Assembly: GCF_022406875.1 (NCBI RefSeq)
Contig: NZ_CP023018.1
Span: forward strand, 1,835,557 to 1,899,556
Origin: Ectothiorhodosinus mongolicus
GTDB lineage: Bacteria; Pseudomonadota; Gammaproteobacteria; Ectothiorhodospirales; Ectothiorhodospiraceae
DNA: 64,000 bases
Direction: 5' to 3'
Shown: positions 46,024 to 53,381 of the stretch, piece after piece
Layout: each line of letters begins with the position of its first letter
Position numbering within the stretch: position 1 is the stretch's first letter
Made by a program: the position numbers and the translations under genes
The notes under the pieces: model-generated
Told to the model about the DNA's origin: nothing
The model's database searches: none
Seen by the model: only the letters and a program-made list of their open reading frames with translations

Positions 46024-46416
46024 TTAGGGCTTATCCGCGGGTTTTTTCTCGGCAGGAGCCGTTGGTTTCGAGTCGCTCGCTTTGGTGGTGCTGGTTGTTC
46101 CGGCACTTGGCGCTGCCGCTGGAGCGGGGTTAATGGTTTCTTTGGGCGCGCTGGGCGGGGGAGAAGAAGGCGTGACAACCTCAACCGAGCCTTCACCGCG
46201 CAACAGCGGCCATAAAGTATTGGTGGTGAAATCAATGACCGGGCGGGCCATATCTTCCATTTTCTCCTGACTCTCACGGGTCATAAACCGCAGAGCAATG
46301 ACGCCCGCCAAAATCAGCAGCATGACGCCACCAATCACCGTCAGTATGGGTGTGAAAAAGATAATGACGACCAAGGCCGCCACAACAATGGCAATAACTG
46401 GGATATTGAATTGCAT
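46024..46416 (-). CDS. Small inner-membrane protein with Pro/Ala-rich tail
   Basis: 130 residues. Two adjacent hydrophobic helices (about 5-45), an amphipathic segment (S-Q-E-K-M-E-D-M-A-R-P), then a low-complexity Pro/Ala/Ser/Thr/Lys tail from about residue 78. GAGGGGG lies 7 bases before the ATG. No family recognised. Possibly first gene of the operon down to 39353. Confidence 0.65.
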   Translation of the reverse strand: MQFNIPVIAIVVAALVVIIFFTPILTVIGGVMLLILAGVIALRFMTRESQEKMEDMARPVIDFTTNTLWPLLRGEGSVEVVTPSSPPPSAPKETINPAPAAAPSAGTTSTTKASDSKPTAPAEKKPADKP

Positions 46417-46455
46417 GTGATCCCCCTCGAAAGTTTGGATAGACCTAACGCCTGA

Positions 46456-46514
46456 ACTTTTTGGCTGAAAAAAGTGTTACGACCCCATTCTGCTATAAAG
46501 TCAAGCCAAAAAGT
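46456..46514. repeat. 11-bp inverted repeat around a half copy of the dispersed repeat
   Basis: ACTTTTTGGCT (46456-46466) and AGCCAAAAAGT (46504-46514) are perfect inverted arms 37 bp apart. The interior holds a degenerate core ending TTACGACCCCATT. It lies upstream of the 46024 gene. Confidence 0.5.
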
Positions 46515-46545
46515 ACCCTTAAGATCAATAAGGTTTTATTTTGTT

Positions 46546-47163
46546 CTAGTGGGTTGTGGCCGAACTGGTGGCTGTCATGGGCTCCTGCCGCTCATCCACC
46601 CAGGGTAAATCCATAGGCAGATTCCATTCCGCTGCAATCGTTTGCTGCAAAATCAACTGCAGCAGCTGATGCACGTTCTCGAGTTGCAGCGGCATAGCCA
46701 AAATCGGTATATGCTGGCAGGGTTGAGTCATGGCCTCGGGCAGTAATAAGCCCTGAAATGCCATGATGAGATTGTCTTCACGCTGTTCCAAAGTCAGTCC
46801 AGTAGCCAAGTACATGGTCACAGGCGTGTCAGGCGGGGGCAGAGGGTTGGGCGGTTGAGCTTGAGCATCGTCGTCCTCATTGGCGGCTTGCTGTTGCGCT
46901 TGATCCGCTTGTTGTTTGGCGTTGAGCGCATTTTGGTGCGAGATGCGCATCGCTTCCTGCCAGTAATCTTGTGGGGTTTGCTGTAAGCCCATGAGCTTGG
47001 GCAGCTGATCCGTAATCTGCTTCAGCATGATCAGCACCATGCGCCGCGTCAGCAAAACCCGCACTGGCCCATGCTCGCCGCGCTCGGCTGTGAGCACGAG
47101 ACGATCCTCCAGCGGACCAAAGCTTAAGTTAATGGTATTGCTGATCGGGTAGGTCTGATTCAT
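46546..47163 (-). CDS. Unrecognised protein with Gln-rich centre
   Basis: 205 residues from the ATG at 47163; a longer frame to 47358 would start inside the upstream hydrolase gene and cross its terminator. N-terminus M-N-Q-T-Y-P-I-S, a basic helical part (T-R-R-M-V-L-I-M-L-K-Q-I), a Gln/Ala-rich acidic stretch at about 90-110 and a Leu/Gln-rich C-terminus. No signal peptide, membrane segment or named domain. The ribosome site is weak. Confidence 0.55.
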   Translation of the reverse strand: MNQTYPISNTINLSFGPLEDRLVLTAERGEHGPVRVLLTRRMVLIMLKQITDQLPKLMGLQQTPQDYWQEAMRISHQNALNAKQQADQAQQQAANEDDDAQAQPPNPLPPPDTPVTMYLATGLTLEQREDNLIMAFQGLLLPEAMTQPCQHIPILAMPLQLENVHQLLQLILQQTIAAEWNLPMDLPWVDERQEPMTATSSATTH

Positions 47164-47180
47164 GAACTCAAAGCGCGGCC

Positions 47181-47220
47181 AAAAGAAAGCCCCGAGATTA
47201 GCACACCGCCAATCTCGGGG
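47181..47220 (-). terminator. Intrinsic terminator after the secreted hydrolase
   Basis: Minus strand: CCCCGAGATT, 11-nt loop, AATCTCGGGG, then CTTTCTTTT. A perfect 10-bp stem 29 bp after the hydrolase stop. Confidence 0.75.
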
Positions 47221-47249
47221 CAGATACCAAAGCCTCGGTAGCAAACGCG

Positions 47250-48293
47250 CTATGGTTCCGGCGAGAGTAGCGTGTCGCGATAAAATTGCACTAAGTCGGC
47301 CAATGCGGCATCCCGTGCGGGTTCGTGATAGCCCAGGTGTACCCCACGGGTTCCACATTCCTGAAATACCGTGATGATGTACTCACCCCAGGAGGGGAAG
47401 TCGGCGTCCGAGAGGCGCTCGATAAAGCTGAAACCGCCGTCCTCGCGCACTGTAGCCACCGGACATTCACGAAACACGGCATGCTCGCGATAGGCCAATT
47501 CAAAGTCATAATTAAAGGAATGATGTGCTCCTTCGTATTCAATGAAGCGCACCGGGTAACCGAGCTCCTGCATAGACGCCGTGTAGTCATGACAAAAATG
47601 CGCTGGGGTATAGTCATCCAGCTCCGCCAACATCAGCAGCATCGGCGCTCCGGTCAACTCGACCCGCTCCCAGCGGCGCTGACAGTCAGGATAGATAGGG
47701 GCATGGGCGGCAAAACGCTGCTCGCCGAGCAAAGCCTGGGCCAGCTGCGCATGTGCCAGCTCAATGGATACAAAGCCGCCAAAACTGTAACCGCTGATGC
47801 CGATACGCGTGGCATCGATGCGTGGATCGGCGGCCAAAGCCAAGAAAGCTTGAGCCCCATCGATGACTCTTGATGCAGGACTCAGCTCGGTCTGCTGCTG
47901 CACTGAAGAGACAATGCCGCGAGACGTGTAACCATCAGGAATAAAAACCGCAATACCGTGTTCATTCAGCCCAGCTACCACGTCTAGGTCCCAGCGTTCC
48001 CGGCTGCTACGAAATGGATGGCCACTGCCGTGCTGCAAAATCACTGCCGGCACTTTACCCACCGCACCTTCAGGCATGAACAGCAGACCCCGAATTTCAT
48101 CAGGGTTCTCGCGGTGGTTGCCGTGGAAAATATCCCGATAGCTATCCGCGGTATAAGACGGAAACTCAATCCATTCACCACCGGCAGCGAGCCAAGCCTC
48201 CTCTCCCTGTGCCACTGAAACCGTCAGCAGACACAGGGCGAGAAGGTAGGCTATTCCGGTGCGATGGATGGTACGTTTATCAAAAAAGTCCAT
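47250..48293 (-). CDS. Secreted dienelactone-hydrolase-like alpha/beta hydrolase
   Basis: 347 residues with a signal peptide (about 12-30, A-Y-L-L-A-L-C-L-L-T-V-S-V-A-Q-G). Q-H-G-S-G-H (oxyanion region), G-Y-S-F-G-G (nucleophile Ser), A-E-L-D-D-Y (acid), and G-A-H-H-S-F (His). Two extra Cys pairs may be disulfides. It starts 17 nt after the TonB-receptor stop and probably cleaves the ester or amide imported by that receptor; this is inference. Confidence 0.85.
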   Translation of the reverse strand: MDFFDKRTIHRTGIAYLLALCLLTVSVAQGEEAWLAAGGEWIEFPSYTADSYRDIFHGNHRENPDEIRGLLFMPEGAVGKVPAVILQHGSGHPFRSSRERWDLDVVAGLNEHGIAVFIPDGYTSRGIVSSVQQQTELSPASRVIDGAQAFLALAADPRIDATRIGISGYSFGGFVSIELAHAQLAQALLGEQRFAAHAPIYPDCQRRWERVELTGAPMLLMLAELDDYTPAHFCHDYTASMQELGYPVRFIEYEGAHHSFNYDFELAYREHAVFRECPVATVREDGGFSFIERLSDADFPSWGEYIITVFQECGTRGVHLGYHEPARDAALADLVQFYRDTLLSPEP

Positions 48294-48310
48294 CCCTTAA
48301 ACCCCGCTCG

Positions 48311-50464
48311 TTAGAACCTCGCGTACCAAGCAAGACCAATAGATCGACCTGGTCGCTTGAGATCCTGAACCCCGTCACCGCGTACGCGATTACTGCCCAC
48401 AAGCCTTTCCTCAGTCATTTCGTTAACATGTTCCCGATAATCTTTATCGAAAATATTGGTCAATGAGAACTGTAATTCGCTGGAGTTAAAGCCCATTGCG
48501 GGACCAAAACGATAGCCAACAAACGCATCAGCTGTGGCGAAGCCAGGGGTAGTGCGTTCAGTAGGATTGAAGGAGGGAGCTACACGATCTTGTTTTGCAA
48601 CCGCTCGTATTTGTGCACGCCAGTTCCAACCTCGACTGGGCTGCTGAGCTATGCCTAAGGAAACTTCTGGCGGCGGCATTTGGGTAAGTGGCTCATTATA
48701 GCGCCCGTCTTGATTGTCTCCGCGTAGCCAAGTGCCTGTTGAGTAAATACTCATATCACGGTCTAAACTGTGGTTTACGGTATACTCAAAGCCTCGAATC
48801 CTCGCCTTGTCAAGATTTATATTCCTGCGTGAGGGTGGATCCCCTGTTGGTCGCTCAACCCCTATATAGTCACGGATTTGGCTCTCATAGATGGCCACAC
48901 TGTACGCAGTGCTGCCGACTTGTCCGCGTGCCCCAATTTCCAATGTTAGATTACGCTCTGGTTTCAGTTGTGGATCCCCGATCCATGAGAGTCCGTCACT
49001 CCCAGGAAAATTTAGGAATCGCTCTAAAAGTCCAGCCGCTCGATATCCCTGGCTGAGGTTGGCGTAAGGTTCAAATTCATTAGCAACTCTGATTAACCCG
49101 CCGAGGGACCATGAAAATACATTGTCCGTTCTTTTTAGAGGGGGAGCAATTCCGCTGGCAAAATCGGCATCACCAGTCACACGGTCGAGCCGGACCCCTA
49201 AGTCGAGAACATAGCTGTCGAAATCGAGTTCACCTTGGGCAAACAGGCCATAAGATTCTAGGGTGGCATTACCGGCTATATCGTTACAGGACCCTGGGTT
49301 ATAATTTGAGTCCCAGAAACACGCTTCAGGGGTCGTTTTCAGTTGTTGATAGTCAATGCCAGTGACCAAATAGGAATTGTCGGTTGGAGCAAACTCGATG
49401 TGTGCACTCGCTCCATAATTGTCGAATACGTTATCTGACGTAAAATAGTCACGGCGAAATTGATCGCTAAAATCGTAGTTGCCGCGCTTTAGCTGTTGGA
49501 AATATCCGCTTAGTCGCAGTCGCGGAGCCCAATCATGCTCCAGATCTCTAAAATACCGACCTTCATATAGGGTGCGGGTTTGATAGGGGCCATAGTGAGT
49601 CGTTATGCCGTCTGGGCGACTAAAGCCTTTCAGGCTATCGATACCAGTCGTCTCTGCAGCAAGGTCCACGTTGTTTTCTGGATTTCTCGTATTCGTCCGA
49701 CTTGCTAGAAACCACACATCCCGGCGCTCGTCATATTGAGCACGGAATTCGACTTGCTGCCGCTCATCCAGCTTTCTCTTGTAACCCAGATGAAAAGCAT
49801 TTTGAGCTGTACCGCTATCACGCAGACGCTCTCCATCTCCAGCTCGGTAATCACCCGTATTCATATAGGAGGCGGAAATGTCTATGACATTCCGATCATC
49901 CGAGAAACTAGTACCCAACGCGCCTCGGTAACCCTGGTCAGCTGAATTCACTCCTAAGCGCGTCCAACCACTCACAGTGGGTTCATCCGTAAACCGCCCT
50001 GATTTGGTGATGATATTAATCACACCGCCAGAGGCGCCAGAGCCATACAGAACCGAGCTCGGCCCACGAATGATCTCAATTCGCTCAATCAAATCCACAC
50101 TCACATACGCAGCCATGCTTCCTCTCGCACCAGGCTGAAAAAGATTCACGCGAGCACCATCAATGAGCACAACTACCTGATCTCTTTTAAGGCCGCGGAT
50201 GATGGGATCTAGGCCTACCGAACCATCGGTGGCTACGGAAAGTCCGGGCTGACCGATGAACAGATCACCCAAGGTTCTGGCTTCGGTGAAAGCGATTTCT
50301 TCGGCGGTGATGATGTTGACTGAGCGCGGGGTGTCGGCGACTAGGGCTTCAAAGCCTTTGGCGGTGACGGTGACCGGATCAGTGACTGCGGGGGATTGCG
50401 CGACTGCCGTTGCGGGTAGGGCGGCTGAGACTGCGAGCGCGAGCAGCGCTTTCTTGAACTGCAT
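48311..50464 (-). CDS. TonB-dependent outer-membrane receptor
   Basis: 717 residues from the ATG at 50464 (GGAGG 8 bases upstream); an ATG 15 bases earlier lacks a good site. Signal peptide A-L-A-V-S-A-A-L-P-A-T-A-V-A-Q, TonB-box region P-V-T-V-T-A, plug domain (about 45-155, I-E-I-I-R-G-P-S-S-V-L-Y-G), then a 22-strand barrel ending G-L-A-W-Y-A-R-F with terminal Phe. Y-R-A-A-G-L and P-Q-L-K-P-E resemble the haem/haemoglobin receptor boxes F-R-A-P and N-P-x-L, but the haem His is not evident. Substrate unproven. The barrel part looks more AT-rich than its neighbours. Confidence 0.92.
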   Translation of the reverse strand: MQFKKALLALAVSAALPATAVAQSPAVTDPVTVTAKGFEALVADTPRSVNIITAEEIAFTEARTLGDLFIGQPGLSVATDGSVGLDPIIRGLKRDQVVVLIDGARVNLFQPGARGSMAAYVSVDLIERIEIIRGPSSVLYGSGASGGVINIITKSGRFTDEPTVSGWTRLGVNSADQGYRGALGTSFSDDRNVIDISASYMNTGDYRAGDGERLRDSGTAQNAFHLGYKRKLDERQQVEFRAQYDERRDVWFLASRTNTRNPENNVDLAAETTGIDSLKGFSRPDGITTHYGPYQTRTLYEGRYFRDLEHDWAPRLRLSGYFQQLKRGNYDFSDQFRRDYFTSDNVFDNYGASAHIEFAPTDNSYLVTGIDYQQLKTTPEACFWDSNYNPGSCNDIAGNATLESYGLFAQGELDFDSYVLDLGVRLDRVTGDADFASGIAPPLKRTDNVFSWSLGGLIRVANEFEPYANLSQGYRAAGLLERFLNFPGSDGLSWIGDPQLKPERNLTLEIGARGQVGSTAYSVAIYESQIRDYIGVERPTGDPPSRRNINLDKARIRGFEYTVNHSLDRDMSIYSTGTWLRGDNQDGRYNEPLTQMPPPEVSLGIAQQPSRGWNWRAQIRAVAKQDRVAPSFNPTERTTPGFATADAFVGYRFGPAMGFNSSELQFSLTNIFDKDYREHVNEMTEERLVGSNRVRGDGVQDLKRPGRSIGLAWYARF

Positions 50465-50560
50465 GGTGATTGCCTCCATTCAATTTGGACTCACCCGTTT
50501 ATCGGAATGTTGTTATCGAGTCTTCAGCCCATCAATCCATGTTTTTTCAGGGCAGGGTGC

Positions 50561-50589
50561 ATCATAAAAGAAGCGGTACGACTACGTAA
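50561..50589 (-). promoter_or_regulatory. Candidate promoter of the TonB receptor operon
   Basis: Minus strand: TTACGT (50584-50589), 17-bp spacer, TATGAT (50561-50566). About 90 nt of leader before the ATG. Confidence 0.45.
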
Positions 50590-50613
50590 AGGGGTACGAA
50601 TATTGTGCAGGTG

Positions 50614-50643
50614 ATTGGAAAATGGTCATGACCATTTTCCAAT
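50614..50643. promoter_or_regulatory. 30-bp perfect palindrome upstream of the TonB receptor
   Basis: Two perfect 15-bp arms, the left ATTGGAAAATGGTCA, with no loop. Its centre lies about 75 bp upstream of the predicted receptor start, an activator position. It does not match a Fur box. Confidence 0.6.
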
Positions 50644-50704
50644 GTGCGAAAAAATAGTCGGATATTTGCCGTTTTATCCACTGCTGAAATTATCAGATCA
50701 TTAG

Positions 50705-50744
50705 AATTATGGCCTTGACTCCATATGGTCTTAAAGCCATAATT
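50705..50744 (+). promoter_or_regulatory. Promoter with overlapping operator for the HTH gene
   Basis: TTGACT (50715-50720), 17-bp spacer, CATAAT (50738-50743). Inverted arms AATTATGGC (50705-50713) and GCCATAATT (50736-50744) bracket it, the second covering the -10. This is the usual design of an autorepressed HTH gene. Confidence 0.65.
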
Positions 50745-50798
50745 GGGACGTGAGTTGGATAGTCATCCTACATGCCGATTTTGATGAGGATTCTAAGC

Positions 50799-51146
50799 AT
50801 GGCAAGAAATCTTGATGACTTGATGGCTTCATTACCGGATGAGAGACGCCGGCGGGTTGAGGTTCGAGCCTTAGAACTAGCAACACTCAGGGACCTCCGC
50901 GAGGCCACTCAACACACGCAAAAGCAAATGGCGGCCGTATTAGGGGTTGGTCAAGATTCAATCTCTCGTTTGGAAAAACGGAGTGATATGTTGCTGTCTA
51001 CGTTGCGCCATTACGTTGAGAGCATGGGCGGAGAACTGAACTTAGTAGTGCAGTTTCCGGACCGCCCACCCGTGGTGATCGAACACTTAGGCGTGGAGAC
51101 CTCTGTACGCCGAGTACCGAGGCGCTCGACGCCCGTATCTGTGTGA
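50799..51146 (+). CDS. XRE-family HTH protein (antitoxin-like, no toxin beside it)
   Basis: 115 residues from the ATG at 50799 (GAGGA 8 bases upstream). The HTH is at about 48-75 (T-Q-K-Q-M-A-A-V-L-G-V-G-Q-D-S-I-S-R-L-E). L-R-H-Y-V-E-S-M-G-G-E-L-N-L-V-V-Q-F is common in HigA/HipB-type antitoxin regulators. No RelE/HigB-like gene flanks it, so it may be a solitary regulator, perhaps of itself or the divergent TonB receptor. Confidence 0.8.
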   Translation: MARNLDDLMASLPDERRRRVEVRALELATLRDLREATQHTQKQMAAVLGVGQDSISRLEKRSDMLLSTLRHYVESMGGELNLVVQFPDRPPVVIEHLGVETSVRRVPRRSTPVSV

Positions 51147-51156
51147 GGGGATCTGC

Positions 51157-51169
51157 GGGGTCGTACCCC
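51157..51169. repeat. Dispersed repeat core downstream of the HTH gene
   Basis: A single GGGGTCGTACCCC, 10 bp after the HTH stop and 5 bp before the NtrC-type box. Confidence 0.75.
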
Positions 51170-51174
51170 ATTTG

Positions 51175-51191
51175 TGCACCGCGGTGGTGCG
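51175..51191 (+). promoter_or_regulatory. NtrC-type binding site
   Basis: TGCACC-GCGGT-GGTGC-G matches the NtrC consensus TGCACC-N5-GGTGCA at 11 of 12 fixed positions. Its centre is about 107 bp upstream of the predicted sigma-54 start, the classic enhancer distance. Confidence 0.6.
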
Positions 51192-51263
51192 GGGTGCTCT
51201 GAAAGTGCGCAGGCGAACGAAAGCATACGGCGGGAAAGGCGCATTGCTGCGTTGCAGAAAAGT

Positions 51264-51280
51264 TGGCACAGGGATTGCAA
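51264..51280 (+). promoter_or_regulatory. Sigma-54 (-24/-12) promoter
   Basis: TGGCAC-AGGGA-TTGCA, with GG (51265-51266) and GC (51277-51278) separated by exactly 10 bases, as the consensus requires. Predicted transcription start near 51290. No protein gene lies downstream on this strand before a strong terminator. Confidence 0.7.
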
Positions 51281-51289
51281 CAGGATAAG

Positions 51290-51373
51290 CGTCTGGCACT
51301 GACATCCTCTGGTCTTGCCGGTCGTTGTTCACTCCTCCTGCTTAGCGGGGCCCCTTGGCCCCGCTTTTTTTTT
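51290..51373 (+). ncRNA. Candidate sigma-54/NtrC-dependent small RNA
   Basis: About 84 nt from the predicted start to the end of the terminator U tract. A 6-bp 5' stem (CUGGCA 51293-51298 / UGCCGG 51316-51321) is followed by an unpaired region with ACUCCUCCU (51331-51339), complementary to Shine-Dalgarno sequences, and then a GC terminator hairpin with nine U, the Hfq-type end. No start codon with a ribosome site or useful reading frame is seen. Its last 32 nt are antisense to the end of the 51342 gene. Known NtrC/sigma-54 sRNAs exist in other gammaproteobacteria; similarity to them was not tested. Confidence 0.6.
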
Positions 51374-52178
51374 GGATGATCGCCAGAGGCGTATCCTCAT
51401 CCACCAATGGCTCACGGCGAATCGCTGTTAAAAGCCCACTGATCGGTGCGCATACGTCCGTGCTCAAAGCCCCGCTGTGGCGGTTATAGATGTGGCCCAC
51501 AAGATCTCCGGCCTGTAGCCAGCGCCCCGGCTCATGCCGCGACACAAACATGCCATTGGCTTCACCCAAAAGCACAAACTCATCGCCGGCATTGAAATAG
51601 TGGAAGTCATCCTCCACCTCAGCCAGCGCGAGCTCAGCAACAATGCCGGTATGGATCAAGAAATTCACCAGGGAATGGAACAAACGCTCACACAAAGCCG
51701 GCTGCAACTCAGCGGTACGTCCTGCCTGTAGTAAGAAATACTCACCCGGCGCACCCAGCCAAGACGGCATGCCGGCGCTCTGTGAAGGGACATCGGCGCC
51801 ATGCTCAATCACCGCCGGCAGGCCAAACAAACAAGCGGTCGCGCGCTCATCATCATTGGGCGCATGCAATGCAATCTGCGGTAAAGCATCCATGCCATGG
51901 CCGCCGGTGGTCAGCTCAATGCGGTAATACGCGCTACGCGTCATCTGCGCGATCTCATTCAAGTTCTCCGGCGAAGGGCAGGGCGCGATCAACACCCGAT
52001 GCTTAAGCTGCCCGCGTGGCGCCTCGCCGGACACCAACGCCTGGAGGAAAGAAGCCAGCCGCGCCAGCACAAACTGGGCATTGATATTGTCCTTCCAACG
52101 CGGATTCACCAGCGCCAATTGCGGCCGCCGCTGCGCCGGACCCAAATCATGCAAGGGGGGTGGTGCATCATTATCCAT
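51342..52178 (-). CDS. Succinylglutamate desuccinylase/aspartoacylase-like protein
   Basis: 278 residues. The central region (I-A-P-C-P-S-P-E-N-L-N, then P-A-V-I-E-H-G) and the C-terminal small beta domain (A-N-G-M-F-V-S-R-H-E-P-G-R-W-L-Q-A-G-D-L-V-G) resemble the AstE/AspA family of M14-like zinc enzymes. The usual H-x-x-E zinc ligands and D-x-H-T motif are not evident, so it may be inactive or altered. Last codons overlap the opposite-strand terminator. Divergent from nagZ. Confidence 0.6.
   Translation of the reverse strand: MDNDAPPPLHDLGPAQRRPQLALVNPRWKDNINAQFVLARLASFLQALVSGEAPRGQLKHRVLIAPCPSPENLNEIAQMTRSAYYRIELTTGGHGMDALPQIALHAPNDDERATACLFGLPAVIEHGADVPSQSAGMPSWLGAPGEYFLLQAGRTAELQPALCERLFHSLVNFLIHTGIVAELALAEVEDDFHYFNAGDEFVLLGEANGMFVSRHEPGRWLQAGDLVGHIYNRHSGALSTDVCAPISGLLTAIRREPLVDEDTPLAIIQKKSGAKGPR
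51344..51373 (+). terminator. Strong intrinsic terminator
   Basis: AGCGGGGCC, 4-nt loop, GGCCCCGCT, then a run of T to 51373. A 9-bp GC stem. It overlaps the C-terminal codons of the opposite-strand 51342 gene. Confidence 0.88.
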
Positions 52179-52238
52179 CGTGCCTCGCCTCCTTTTGGCT
52201 ACAATAGGCCGCGAAATCGTCGGCTTGGGAATATCGAC

Positions 52239-53279
52239 ATGGCTTTAGGCCCCATCATGTTGGACGTGCGCGGCACCGCGCTGACCGAACAGGACAAGCA
52301 TTTACTATGCCACCCCATGACCGGCGGCGTGATCCTGTTCACCCATAATTTTGACTCAATGCAGCAAATCACCGAGCTGGTGGCCGAGATCCACGCTTTG
52401 CGTGACCCGCACCTGCTGGTGACGGTGGATCACGAAGGTGGCCGCGTGCAGCGGTTTCGCGAGGGGTTTACCCGCCTGCCGGCTATGGCCTGCTTGGGCC
52501 AGCGCTTTGAAGACGATCCACAAACCGCCCGCCAAGAAGCCCGTGAGTTGGGCTGGCTGATGGCCGCCGAACTGCGCGCCGTGGGCATTGATTTTAGTTT
52601 CGCACCGGTATTGGATTTGGCGCATGGGCTTAGCGGCGTGATCGGTAATCGCGCTTTACATGCTCGCCCTGAGGTAGTCACCACACTGGCGATCGCCTAT
52701 ATGCAGGGGATGCGCGATGCCGGCATGCAAGCCGTTGGTAAGCACTTCCCAGGCCACGGCGGCGTGCGCGAAGACTCCCACCTCGAATTGCCGACGGATC
52801 AGCGCCCCGCAGAGCGCCTCAAAGAAGACATCATCCCCTTTGCCCGTCTGATCCAAGAGGGACTGGCCGGCATCATGCCCGCCCACGTTATTTACGAAAA
52901 ATCGGACCCACTGCCGGCTGGGTTCTCTCCGTATTGGCTAAAAACCGTGTTACGCCAACAACTGGGGTTTCAGGGCGTCATCTTCAGTGATGATTTAAGT
53001 ATGGCCGCCACCGCCGCCTACGGGGATTATGCCGAGCGCACAATTAAGGCCTTAGACGCCGGCTGCGACATGGTCTTGATCTGCAACCACCCTGAAGGCG
53101 CCGAACAAGCCTTAAGAGGCTTAAAAAAACCGCATGACCCGGTGTCCATGTCTCGCCTCGCGCGCATGCATGGACGACCCGCGCGGACCTGGTCTCGCCT
53201 TAAGCATGAACCGCGCTGGAAACAGGCCGTGCAGCTCGCCGCGCGGCTCAATGACGCCGAACCAGAGCTGCCCGTTTAA
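52239..53279 (+). CDS. nagZ: Beta-N-acetylhexosaminidase NagZ
   Basis: 346 residues from the ATG at 52239; a much longer upstream frame has no ribosome site and covers the divergent gene. GH3 core with V-D-H-E-G-G-R-V-Q-R-F and K-H-F-P-G-H-G-G-V-R-E-D-S-H (catalytic-loop His173), and F-S-D-D-L-S-M with the nucleophile Asp. Removes GlcNAc from anhydro-muropeptides in cytosolic cell-wall recycling. The adjacent hpt/mtiP genes match a Pseudomonas-like neighbourhood. Confidence 0.95.
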   Translation: MALGPIMLDVRGTALTEQDKHLLCHPMTGGVILFTHNFDSMQQITELVAEIHALRDPHLLVTVDHEGGRVQRFREGFTRLPAMACLGQRFEDDPQTARQEARELGWLMAAELRAVGIDFSFAPVLDLAHGLSGVIGNRALHARPEVVTTLAIAYMQGMRDAGMQAVGKHFPGHGGVREDSHLELPTDQRPAERLKEDIIPFARLIQEGLAGIMPAHVIYEKSDPLPAGFSPYWLKTVLRQQLGFQGVIFSDDLSMAATAAYGDYAERTIKALDAGCDMVLICNHPEGAEQALRGLKKPHDPVSMSRLARMHGRPARTWSRLKHEPRWKQAVQLAARLNDAEPELPV

Positions 53280-53320
53280 AGACACATGATTGTGATCACT
53301 GGATAAGCACGGTTTATACA

Positions 53321-53350
53321 TTGGCGCGGTGCATAGACCATGCCTATAAT
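53321..53350 (+). promoter_or_regulatory. Sigma-70 promoter of the dsrE-hpt-mtiP operon
   Basis: TTGGCG (53321-53326), 18-bp spacer, TATAAT (53345-53350), a perfect -10. Confidence 0.65.
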
Positions 53351-53381
53351 CGGCGGGGAATCACCCAAGGAGAAAATTAAA

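Noticed and set aside
47164-47358. Longer start for the 46546 gene
   Set aside because: Would begin inside the secreted hydrolase gene and span its terminator hairpin.
50591-50599. GGGGTACGA between the TonB receptor and the HTH gene
   Set aside because: Lacks the ACCCC arm; chance or heavily decayed.
50674-50682. TTATCCACT as a further DnaA box
   Set aside because: One mismatch and not attached to a repeat core.
51897-52238. Longer nagZ reading frame upstream of 52239
   Set aside because: NagZ homology begins at M-A-L-G-P-I-M-L-D-V; the extension is the antisense of the divergent gene.
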